Below are positions 16,129 to 21,419 of a stretch of DNA of 32,762 nt, in pieces. Within the stretch, counting starts at the first letter, position 1. Each line of letters opens with the position of its first letter. The translations under genes were made by a program, and so were the position numbers. The DNA comes from Thermoplasmata archaeon (lineage in GTDB: Archaea; Thermoplasmatota; Thermoplasmata; Lutacidiplasmatales; UBA184). The notes under the pieces were generated by a model. That model saw only the letters and a program-made list of their open reading frames with translations. It was not told the DNA's origin and searched no databases. The DNA lies in the NCBI GenBank assembly GCA_021823345.1, contig JAKAOF010000002.1:1-32762 (forward strand). Reading direction: 5' to 3'.

Positions 16129-16762
16129 GAAGGGCCCCGGGCTCGTCTCGGAAAGCATTCGGAAGACCCTCGAACGAGACTTGAACGATCTCGTGGCGAG
16201 CCGCGATCGGATCTACGAGCTTTCCCGGGACCTCCGCCGAACCTCCCAACAGGCGATGCGGCGGATACATGCGGGAGAACATCCGGATGGACAGTTCCAG
16301 CACATCCGCGGCTTGACATCGCAGCTCGTCTCGGAGGCGTCCCGCCGGGGCCTCGAAGCGGATGAGACCGTAGAGGTCGCTCTCCAGGAGGCCGTGGAGG
16401 CGAACCTGCTCTTCTCCCTTGTCCGGGGCAAGCCGCTTCCCTCTCCCGAGTCCCTTTCGGTGGGTCCCGTGGCGTATCTGCTGGGGCTTTCCGACCTTGT
16501 CGGAGAGATGCGCCGGCTCGCCGTTTCCGCCTTGTCACGAGGTCACCCGAAGGAAGCACAGGCCACCCTTACCCAGATGGACGAAGTGCTCTCGGTGTTG
16601 ATGCACTTTGACGCTCCCCGGGGAGTGATCGCGCTCAAGCACAAGCAAGACACCGCCCGCAACCTCATCGAGCGGATGCGCGGAGAGGTGGCGATGGCCA
16701 TGTACCTCGAGTCGATCGTGGAAGAAACTCAGCGGGCCGGCCGAGGCAAGGGACGACCATGA
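16100..16762 (+). CDS. Translin family protein
   Basis: A 220-residue all-helical protein that fits the archaeal translin (TSN/TRAX) family. Such proteins form ring-shaped oligomers that bind single-stranded nucleic acid and can carry RNase activity. The N-terminal helix IRKTLERDLNDLVASRDRIYELSRDLRRTSQQAMRRIHAGE, the middle VEANLLFSLVRGKPLPSPESLSVGPVAYLLGLSDLVGEMRRLAVSAL, and the C-terminal DTARNLIERMRGEVAMA helix are characteristic. The YLLGLSDLVGE motif is conserved in the family. ATG at 16100 with GGAGG 5 nt upstream is preferred over earlier in-frame codons. It overlaps DUF357 upstream and shares ATGA with the phosphorylase gene downstream. Confidence 0.88.
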   Translation: MTKHLPTTGRKGPGLVSESIRKTLERDLNDLVASRDRIYELSRDLRRTSQQAMRRIHAGEHPDGQFQHIRGLTSQLVSEASRRGLEADETVEVALQEAVEANLLFSLVRGKPLPSPESLSVGPVAYLLGLSDLVGEMRRLAVSALSRGHPKEAQATLTQMDEVLSVLMHFDAPRGVIALKHKQDTARNLIERMRGEVAMAMYLESIVEETQRAGRGKGRP

Positions 16763-17583
16763 AATCTAAGTCAGCACAACCAAGGGGCCAAGCGGAGGGA
16801 CCGGTCGTGGGAATCATCGGGGGAAGCGGGCTGTATGAGTCCGGGCTTTTCCCTTCAAAGGCCGTCCACAAAGTGTCGACCCCCTGGGGCTCCCCCTCCG
16901 GATTCATCGAGGAGGGAGAGATCGATGGGGTACGCACGTTCTTCCTCCCCCGACATGGAAAGGGACACACCATCCCCGCTCATCGGGTGAACTACCGGGC
17001 CAATATCGACGCCCTCAAGACCCTCGGAGTAGATGCGATCATAACCGTAAACTCCGTCGGATCGCTGAGGGAAGACCTTCCCCCGGAGACCTTCGTCCTG
17101 CCGGATCAGTTCATTGATTTCACCAAGGGACGCCCTACGACCTTCTATGACGGAGGGAAGACCTACCACATCTCGATGGCGGATCCCTTCTGTCCGGACC
17201 TCTCTCGGACCGCCGTGACGGCGGCCGCTTCCAGCAAGATCCGATTTGCGACCGCAAAGACCTACGTATGTGTCGAGGGACCTCGATTCTCCACGCGCGC
17301 CGAGAGCCGGTTCTTCCGGACGCTCGCCGATGTGATCGGCATGACCCTATGTCCCGAGGCCCAGTTGGCGCGGGAACGAGAGGTGTGTTACCTGCCTGTT
17401 TGCATGGTGACGGATTTTGACGTCTGGGCAGAACATCCCGTTGAAGCTACGGACATTGCGAGTGTACTGTCCAGCAATGTGTCCCGCGTACGCCGACTGA
17501 TCCGGGGGATGGTCCCCCAGATCCCCAACGCGTCCGCACGAAAATGTCGCTGCCAGACGGCCCTCGGGGAAGCGGGGCTTTAG
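16759..17583 (+). CDS. mtnP: S-methyl-5'-thioadenosine phosphorylase
   Basis: A 274-residue nucleoside phosphorylase that cleaves methylthioadenosine with phosphate to adenine and methylthioribose-1-phosphate (methionine/purine salvage). Motifs: GIIGGSGLYESG (about 18), the phosphate-binding PRHGKGHTIPAHRVNYRANI (about 62-81), VNSVGSLRE (about 94), CVEGPRFSTRAESRFFR (about 174), GMTLCPEAQLARE (about 195), and MVTDFDVWAEHPV (about 215). The Asp in TDFDVW favours a 6-amino purine (adenine) over a 6-oxo purine. The C-terminal tail has a basic Cys pair (RKCRCQ), as in some hyperthermophilic homologues where cysteines form a C-terminal CXC disulfide. The start ATG overlaps the translin stop (ATGA), so translation is probably coupled. 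Confidence 0.94.
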   Translation: MKSKSAQPRGQAEGPVVGIIGGSGLYESGLFPSKAVHKVSTPWGSPSGFIEEGEIDGVRTFFLPRHGKGHTIPAHRVNYRANIDALKTLGVDAIITVNSVGSLREDLPPETFVLPDQFIDFTKGRPTTFYDGGKTYHISMADPFCPDLSRTAVTAAASSKIRFATAKTYVCVEGPRFSTRAESRFFRTLADVIGMTLCPEAQLAREREVCYLPVCMVTDFDVWAEHPVEATDIASVLSSNVSRVRRLIRGMVPQIPNASARKCRCQTALGEAGL

Positions 17584-17622
17584 GTCTCGGGGAAGGTTTC
17601 CCCGGAAAGCGGGATCGGAGCT

Positions 17623-17907
17623 TCAGCCCGCCGTCCCGGGCTTACGGTGAACTACCGTAATGGGGATGGCTCCCGACTGAAACTCCATTTCGGCAAGGAT
17701 GAGCGGATCGATCACTTCTGGCGGTGCATCGACCAGGATCGGGGCGCCGAGCGAGATCTGCAGGGCCCGTGCGCCCAATATCCGAGCTTGTTCGAATCGA
17801 GTGACTCCTGGTTGACCTGTCGCATTACCTGCTTTCTTCGACACTGCTCCCCACTTACCAACCTGCATCGTCGATTCGCTCGACTGCAGGGCGATTTCGG
17901 AAGACAT
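17623..17907 (-). CDS. rpoK: DNA-directed RNA polymerase subunit K (Rpb6/omega family)
   Basis: A 94-residue protein whose C-terminal half is a textbook RpoK core: [25 protein letters not shown], then [25 protein letters not shown]. The subunit helps assemble and stabilise archaeal RNA polymerase. The N-terminal 40 residues are a variable tail. ATG at 17907 is preferred over the long ORF-track start (18021), which would run through the upstream gene. The gene starts 19 nt after the stop of the upstream small basic protein on the same strand, so the two are probably one transcript. Convergent with mtnP, 39 nt away. Confidence 0.93.
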   Translation of the reverse strand: MSSEIALQSSESTMQVGKWGAVSKKAGNATGQPGVTRFEQARILGARALQISLGAPILVDAPPEVIDPLILAEMEFQSGAIPITVVHRKPGTAG

Positions 17908-17926
17908 CTCAATATTTGAGATTGCT

Positions 17927-18268
17927 CTACTGGCTCGCGCCCTTGCGCGAGCGGGTAGAGGTGGGCTTCGCGGGGAACACGCCTTGCCACGTGCCGACCA
18001 ACGTTTCCCTGCGTTCCGCACCGATGTCCTTGCGGCCCTTGCGCCCGACTAGGGGGTCACGGGTGTCGCGTACGGACTGGAGAAACGATGCAGGGTCTTT
18101 CGTGGCCTGTTCGAACCCGTATAGCATGAATTCACGAAGGATACTCGAACGTCCGCGCCAGCCAATACGTCTCCGAGCGTTCGGGTTGAGACTCCGCTTT
18201 GCGAGCCTCCATACTGTGGTGGTCGTTTTGTAATCCTTCACCGACATTGCAATCATTACTTGCGGCAT
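17927..18268 (-). CDS. Small basic protein, possible ribbon-helix-helix DNA-binding protein
   Basis: A 113-residue, strongly basic protein that I do not recognise. An N-terminal strand-like segment ([10 protein letters not shown]) is followed by two helix-like segments with a short turn ([13 protein letters not shown], then [17 protein letters not shown]). That order resembles a ribbon-helix-helix fold, where the GRS/T turn and LREFM helix are typical. The C-terminal 40 residues are basic and low-complexity ([10 protein letters not shown]). ATG at 18268 has GGAAGGTAGG just upstream and a strong TATA 40 nt away; ATG at 18247 is an alternative. Upstream of rpoK in one operon. The overlapping plus-strand ORF (17916..18233) has no protein-like pattern and no promoter. 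Confidence 0.65.
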   Translation of the reverse strand: MPQVMIAMSVKDYKTTTTVWRLAKRSLNPNARRRIGWRGRSSILREFMLYGFEQATKDPASFLQSVRDTRDPLVGRKGRKDIGAERRETLVGTWQGVFPAKPTSTRSRKGASQ

Positions 18269-18304
18269 ATCCTACCTTCCTTGCCACCCAGTAGAATCTA
18301 TTCC

Positions 18305-18314
18305 ATATATAATA
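18305..18314 (-). promoter_or_regulatory. Strong TATA box for the basic-protein / rpoK operon
   Basis: Minus-strand TATTATATAT is centred about 41 nt upstream of the ATG at 18268. Transcription would start near 18283, giving a leader of about 15 nt that includes the purine-rich ribosome binding site GGAAGGTAGG. It is the best TATA match in the window. Confidence 0.7.
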
Positions 18315-18447
18315 GGCAGTACAACTTCAATACGAAAAATTGTGCACCAAACGCCAACAAACTCCGGCCTGTTTACGTCTCGAATGAAGAGAAATGCGAC
18401 GCCACCCTATCTCAATGCACCACACAGATAACACTATTTTAGCTAGG

Positions 18448-18473
18448 GGTAAATGTTACGCAATACATTTACC
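18448..18473. repeat. Inverted repeat, 9-bp perfect arms around 8 nt
   Basis: GGTAAATGT (18448-18456) and ACATTTACC (18465-18473) are perfect inverted copies separated by TACGCAAT. The arms are AT-rich and there is no T-tract, so a terminator is unlikely. A protein-binding operator is possible, for example for the adjacent ribbon-helix-helix-like protein, but this is inference. Confidence 0.55.
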
Positions 18474-18551
18474 GTCATGATCGGGCAATATCCAAGTGCA
18501 GCACCTCACGATGTCCACACTATGGTGAATAACCTCACAGGGGGTTTTCAT
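18456..18551 (-). CDS. Possible small Cys/His-containing protein (31 residues)
   Basis: A short ORF absent from the track. It reads MKTPCEVIHHSVDIVRCC followed by 13 more residues, with four cysteines and three histidines in 31 residues. A minus-strand TATATA (18572-18577) is centred about 23 nt before the ATG, slightly short for a leaderless transcript. The stop codon lies in the left part of the inverted repeat. No similarity is recognised, and an ORF of this size can occur by chance, so this is a weak candidate only. Confidence 0.2.
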   Translation of the reverse strand: MKTPCEVIHHSVDIVRCCTWILPDHDGKCIA

Positions 18552-18602
18552 GCATTCGGACGTCCCGCGGATATATAGGGAGGGGTACGAACAACCCGGG
18601 AC

Positions 18603-19037
18603 CTAGTAGAGTTCTTGAAGAGGGGTCCGGCGCCTTGGAAGGCGGTGTCGAACCTTGTGACGTGAAGTCTTGGGCGGGTACAATAGGCCCCGTTTGGCCC
18701 GTTCCTCGATCTCCTTCTTGCTCGGCACCGACTCGATAGCCGTGCCGGGCCAAAGGTCCACCGTGATGGTCGGCAGGTGATAGTCCACGATCCAGGCCGG
18801 AGCGCAACGAGCGCCGAGCCGACGCAGGACCTCGAGCCGATGGTGACCATTCAGTACCACGAACGAGCCCTCGGCCACAAGGATCGGCTCGAGGACGGCA
18901 CCTTCCTGCCGGATGCCTTCCTCCACCGTGCCCACCGTCTTAGGATCCACCTCTTCGTGAGGCAAGAGCGTCGAGATAGGAAGGAGCTCGAATCGGATGA
19001 CCGGGGCAGATTTTGGCTTGCGTGTCGGCTTCGTCAT
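18603..19037 (-). CDS. ParB/Srx-fold protein, short form of the SerK (ADP-dependent serine kinase) family
   Basis: A 144-residue protein with a ParB/sulfiredoxin-like nucleotide-binding core. LPISTLLPHEEVDP (about 18-31) corresponds to the LxPHE motif, and VVLNGHHRLEVLRRLGARCAPAWIVDY (about 60-86) to the DGHHR loop. ERAKRGLLYPPKTSRHKV (about 112-129) resembles the KRGEVFSPKTTRH end of archaeal free-serine kinase SerK. SerK phosphorylates free L-serine using ADP in Thermococcus. This protein lacks the middle region of the roughly 240-residue enzyme, so the reaction is uncertain; a related nucleotide-dependent or regulatory role is possible. ATG at 19037 has a TATA centred about 26 nt upstream (leaderless). 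Divergent from the S19e operon with only 59 nt between starts. Confidence 0.72.
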   Translation of the reverse strand: MTKPTRKPKSAPVIRFELLPISTLLPHEEVDPKTVGTVEEGIRQEGAVLEPILVAEGSFVVLNGHHRLEVLRRLGARCAPAWIVDYHLPTITVDLWPGTAIESVPSKKEIEERAKRGLLYPPKTSRHKVRHRLPRRRTPLQELY

Positions 19038-19057
19038 CTATCCGCGCAAGGCGGAGC

Positions 19058-19069
19058 ATTATTAAATAT
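19058..19069. promoter_or_regulatory. Shared AT-rich core of a bidirectional promoter (SerK-like gene / S19e operon)
   Basis: ATTATTAAATAT sits in a 59-nt divergent gap. Read on the minus strand (ATTTAATAAT) it is about 26 nt from the ATG at 19037. Read on the plus strand (TTAAATAT) it is about 31 nt from the ATG at 19097. Both starts would have nearly leaderless transcripts. Confidence 0.6.
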
Positions 19070-19096
19070 CCATGCGTATCCTCGTCCCGGTTTTCG

Positions 19097-19546
19097 ATGA
19101 CGGACCCATGGGAAGTTCCCGCTCAGGAGCTCATTCCGAAGGTGGCAGAACAGTTGAAAGGCAAGATCGGCCACCCGGCATGGATGCTCTACGTACGGAC
19201 CGGAGTCCACACGGAGCGAGCACCGGCCCAGGCGGACTGGTGGTACCTGCGGTGTGCCTCCGTGATGCGGAAGCTCCACCACCTCGGGCCCGTCGGGGTC
19301 TCCCGGTTGGCGGCAGAATATGGCGGCAAGAAGGACAATGGGAGCGCACCGTACCATGCGGCCAAGGGCAGCCGCTCCGTGATCCAGGAAGCGCTCCATG
19401 AACTCGAGAAGGCGGGCCTCGTCACGAAGCACGCGAGCAAGGGTCGCTCGCTCTCTCCCAAGGGACAGAGCATGCTCCAAACGGCTGCGAAGGACGTGAT
19501 GAAGTTGCTCGCAAGTCGGGACCCTGCCCTGCAGAAGTACTTGTAA
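19097..19546 (+). CDS. rps19e: 30S ribosomal protein S19e
   Basis: A 149-residue archaeal/eukaryotic-type small-subunit protein with a winged-helix-like fold. The pattern WEVPAQELIPKVAEQLK, then DWWYLRCASVMRKLHHLGPVGVSRLAAEYGGKKDNGSAPYHAAKGSRSVIQEALHELEKAGLV, is diagnostic. It heads the classic archaeal set S19e - PDCD5-like - L39e - L31e - eIF6. The ORF-track start (19013) reads through the promoter; ATG at 19097 fits both the family N terminus and the TATA box. Confidence 0.96.
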   Translation: MTDPWEVPAQELIPKVAEQLKGKIGHPAWMLYVRTGVHTERAPAQADWWYLRCASVMRKLHHLGPVGVSRLAAEYGGKKDNGSAPYHAAKGSRSVIQEALHELEKAGLVTKHASKGRSLSPKGQSMLQTAAKDVMKLLASRDPALQKYL

Positions 19547-19560
19547 AATGGTTGAACGTT

Positions 19561-19920
19561 ATGAGCTCGGAAGGGGAGGGTGATCTTGAGGATCTCCGTC
19601 GCCGCCGGCTACAGCAATTGCAAGCCCAGAACGCCTCTGCGGTTCAAGAGAACGCCATCCTTGGGGCTCAGCAGGAAGAGATGGCCCGACGCTCCGCTGA
19701 ACAGCGCGAGGTCCTGCGGCGCATCCTTACTCCAGAGGCCCGGGAGCGGCTCGGGCGCATCCGGCTCGCAAAGCCCGATGCCGCCGCCGCCGTCGAGCAA
19801 CAGCTCCTCTCCCTCGCCCTGTCGGGCAGGCTCACACGAGAGATCGATGACGCAACGCTTAAGGCCATCCTGGAGAAAGTGTTGCCCGAAAAGCGAGAGA
19901 TCAAAATAACCCGAAGGTAA
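19561..19920 (+). CDS. PDCD5-family DNA-binding protein (TFAR19-related)
   Basis: A 119-residue helical protein. The charged N-terminal helix (LEDLRRRRLQQLQAQNAS), the core QQEEMARRSAEQREVLRRILTPEARERLGRIRLAKPDAAAAVEQQLLSLALSGRL, and the basic C terminus (EKREIKITRR) match the archaeal PDCD5 family. It binds double-stranded DNA in vitro in other archaea; its cellular role is unsettled. ATG at 19561 replaces the TTG used by the ORF track. It lies 14 nt after rps19e and 8 nt before rpl39e, an invariant place in archaeal genomes. Confidence 0.93.
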   Translation: MSSEGEGDLEDLRRRRLQQLQAQNASAVQENAILGAQQEEMARRSAEQREVLRRILTPEARERLGRIRLAKPDAAAAVEQQLLSLALSGRLTREIDDATLKAILEKVLPEKREIKITRR

Positions 19921-19928
19921 TCCAGAAT

Positions 19929-20087
19929 ATGTCGAGCAAAAGAAAATCCTTGGCGAGAAAGCTACGAATGCTGAACCGAGTTAAGTCGAACCGGCGTGTC
20001 CCCTCATGGGTAGTGGAGCGCACGGACCGACACGTCATGCGGCATCCCCACGAACGATCCTGGCGGCGCGGGCACCTTCACATCTAA
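19929..20087 (+). CDS. rpl39e: 50S ribosomal protein L39e
   Basis: A 52-residue protein below the ORF-track length limit. It reads MSSKRKSLARKLRMLNRVKS, then RRVPSWVVERTDRHVMRHP, and ends in a basic HERSWRRGHLHI. The N-terminal SxKxxLAxKLxxxxKxNRxVPxWVxxRT pattern and the WRRxxL end are those of L39e, a small basic protein lining the exit tunnel. Starts 8 nt after the PDCD5 stop and ends 19 nt before rpl31e. Confidence 0.95.
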   Translation: MSSKRKSLARKLRMLNRVKSNRRVPSWVVERTDRHVMRHPHERSWRRGHLHI

Positions 20088-20106
20088 AGGTTGAGGGAAA
20101 GAGAAC

Positions 20107-20403
20107 ATGGCGAAGGAAGAAGGTAAGCACTTGGAAGAGAAGGAGATGGAATACACCATTCCTCTCCGCGCCAGCAAGCACATTCCACCGCGCACGAAGC
20201 GGGCCAGCCACGCGATCGGAACCATTCGAACGTTCACAGCTCGTCACATGAAGGGCGACCCGGAAGACATCTGGATCGACCCACGGCTCAACGAGTTCAT
20301 CTGGGAACGATCGATCGAGACGATCCCGTCCAAGGTCCGCGTCCGGGCCATTCGGTTCGAGGATGGCTTGATCGAAGTCGACCTCGCGGACAAGACCGCG
20401 TAG
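20107..20403 (+). CDS. rpl31e: 50S ribosomal protein L31e
   Basis: A 98-residue large-subunit protein located near the tunnel exit. EMEYTIPLRASKHIPPRTKRASHAIGTIRTFTARHMKGDPEDIWIDPRLNEFIWERSIETIPSKVRVRAIRFEDGLIEVDL is a full-length match to the family pattern. The ATG has GAGG about 10 nt upstream. It continues the S19e operon. Confidence 0.96.
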   Translation: MAKEEGKHLEEKEMEYTIPLRASKHIPPRTKRASHAIGTIRTFTARHMKGDPEDIWIDPRLNEFIWERSIETIPSKVRVRAIRFEDGLIEVDLADKTA

Positions 20404-20435
20404 GTCCTCTCGACAAGGATAGGGGGCACTTCGGT

Positions 20436-21101
20436 TTGCCGATAGGGAAGGCAACATTCCTGGGAAGTCCTTACATCGGAGTTTTCCTCAAAGCGTCCGA
20501 GCGGCTGACCCTCGTACCTCCCGGGTTTTCCCCCCACGAGGTACACTTGGTCGAACGGTGGCTGGACGCACCGGTGGTGCAGGTCGACATTGGGAGCGGT
20601 GAGCTCTCCGGAGCCCTCGCGGTCTTGACGAGCCAAGGGATCCTGGTCACTGACGATGTCGAGGACGAGGACCTTTCAAAGCTCCGAAAGTTCGCGCCGG
20701 TTCACACGATGTCCACGCGGTTGAACGCGCTGGGCAACAATGTCCTCGCCAATGACTTCGGGGCGATTATCCATCCGGGCTATTCGGCACCGGAGGTGGA
20801 ACTGATCGAATCCTCCCTCGGAGTAAAAGCGGCTCCCTGCACGATCGCCGGGGAAGGCACGGTAGCCAAGACGGCGGTCGCGACGAACAAAGGCGCCCTG
20901 GTCCATCCGGCAACCACCTCACGAGAGATGGAGATCATCCGCGCGACCTTGCGTGTGCCCGTCCACAAGACGACGGCGAACTTCGGAAATCCGTTAGTCG
21001 GCGCCTGCGTGGTGGCCAACAGTCGAGGGATCATCGCCGGAGAGCGAACGACCCCGGTCGAGCTCGTCCATATCGAGGACGGGCTGCAGATCTACGATTG
21101 A
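20436..21101 (+). CDS. eif6: Translation initiation factor 6 (ribosome anti-association factor)
   Basis: A 221-residue protein of the pentein-like eIF6 fold. It binds the 50S subunit near L14 and blocks premature joining of 30S. Repeated subdomains are visible: FLGSPYIGVFLKASERLTLVPP, VDIGSGELSGALAVLTSQGILV, NALGNNVLANDFGAIIHPGYS, GEGTVAKTAVATNKGALVHPATT and NFGNPLVGACVVANSRGIIAGERTTPVEL. The start is TTG (20436) with AGGGGG about 9 nt upstream; no ATG fits the family N terminus. Other archaea often have L18ae (LX), prefoldin and FtsY next; here the operon ends and S17e converges with a 10-nt overlap. Confidence 0.95.
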   Translation: MPIGKATFLGSPYIGVFLKASERLTLVPPGFSPHEVHLVERWLDAPVVQVDIGSGELSGALAVLTSQGILVTDDVEDEDLSKLRKFAPVHTMSTRLNALGNNVLANDFGAIIHPGYSAPEVELIESSLGVKAAPCTIAGEGTVAKTAVATNKGALVHPATTSREMEIIRATLRVPVHKTTANFGNPLVGACVVANSRGIIAGERTTPVELVHIEDGLQIYD

Positions 21102-21346
21102 GTGAACGAAGTGTCAGCGATCTTGCGCTGCTGCGTCCGGTGGTATCGCGTGACGTATCCGGCAACACGGTTCACGAGCTTCTTGTACACAACCTTCTTC
21201 TTTCCGTCGCCGGAATCCACGGCGAGATCGGTCAGCTCAAGCACCTTGACCCGGTTGGCCGAGAAGTCAGCACTGAAGGCCTCCGGATGGTTCTGCACGA
21301 GTTCGACTGCGACGCGCTTGATGTAGGTTTGGCGAATATTCCCCAT
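21092..21346 (-). CDS. rps17e: 30S ribosomal protein S17e
   Basis: An 84-residue small-subunit protein. MGNIRQTYIKRVAVELVQNHPEAFSADFSANRVKVLELTDL, then VNRVAGYVTRYHR, matches the family. ATG at 21346 replaces the ORF-track start (21406). A TATA box (CTTAATATAG) lies about 28 nt upstream, so it is leaderless. Its stop overlaps the eIF6 3' end by 10 nt, and its promoter is shared with the divergent giant surface-protein gene. Confidence 0.95.
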   Translation of the reverse strand: MGNIRQTYIKRVAVELVQNHPEAFSADFSANRVKVLELTDLAVDSGDGKKKVVYKKLVNRVAGYVTRYHRTQQRKIADTSFTQS

Positions 21347-21369
21347 GACGCTCGCCCGAGAGTCCAAAA

Positions 21370-21379
21370 CTATATTAAG
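21370..21379. promoter_or_regulatory. Shared TATA element between S17e and the giant surface-protein gene
   Basis: CTATATTAAG in a 73-nt divergent gap. On the minus strand it lies about 28 nt from the S17e ATG. On the plus strand it lies about 46 nt from the ATG at 21420, predicting a leader of about 20 nt that carries the ribosome binding site GGGTGA (21408-21413). Confidence 0.6.
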
Positions 21380-21419
21380 GGCTACTATGTAGCCGCGCCG
21401 CCTCATCGGGTGAAAACAA

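Larger units (their letters stand above)
18269..18602. other. Gene-poor, AT-richer intergenic region upstream of the rpoK operon
   Basis: 334 nt with visibly lower GC than the rest of the window. It contains the rpoK-operon TATA box (18305-18314) and a 9-bp inverted repeat (18448-18473). It also holds a TATA-like box at 18572-18577 and a possible 31-residue minus-strand ORF. The ORF-track entry 18260..18442 (plus) has no protein character. The low GC may mark regulatory DNA or a remnant of transferred sequence. Confidence 0.6.

Noticed and set aside
17780-17810. GTTCGAATCGAGT resembling a tRNA T-arm
   Set aside because: It lies within the rpoK coding sequence and there is no acceptor stem, D-arm or anticodon arm around it.
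18260-18442. 60-residue plus-strand ORF in the AT-rich intergenic region
   Set aside because: No start signal, no recognisable pattern, and it crosses the promoter of the rpoK operon.
18448-18473. Inverted repeat considered as a terminator or CRISPR-like unit
   Set aside because: It has no T-tract, occurs once only, and has no spacer series. It is kept only as a possible operator.
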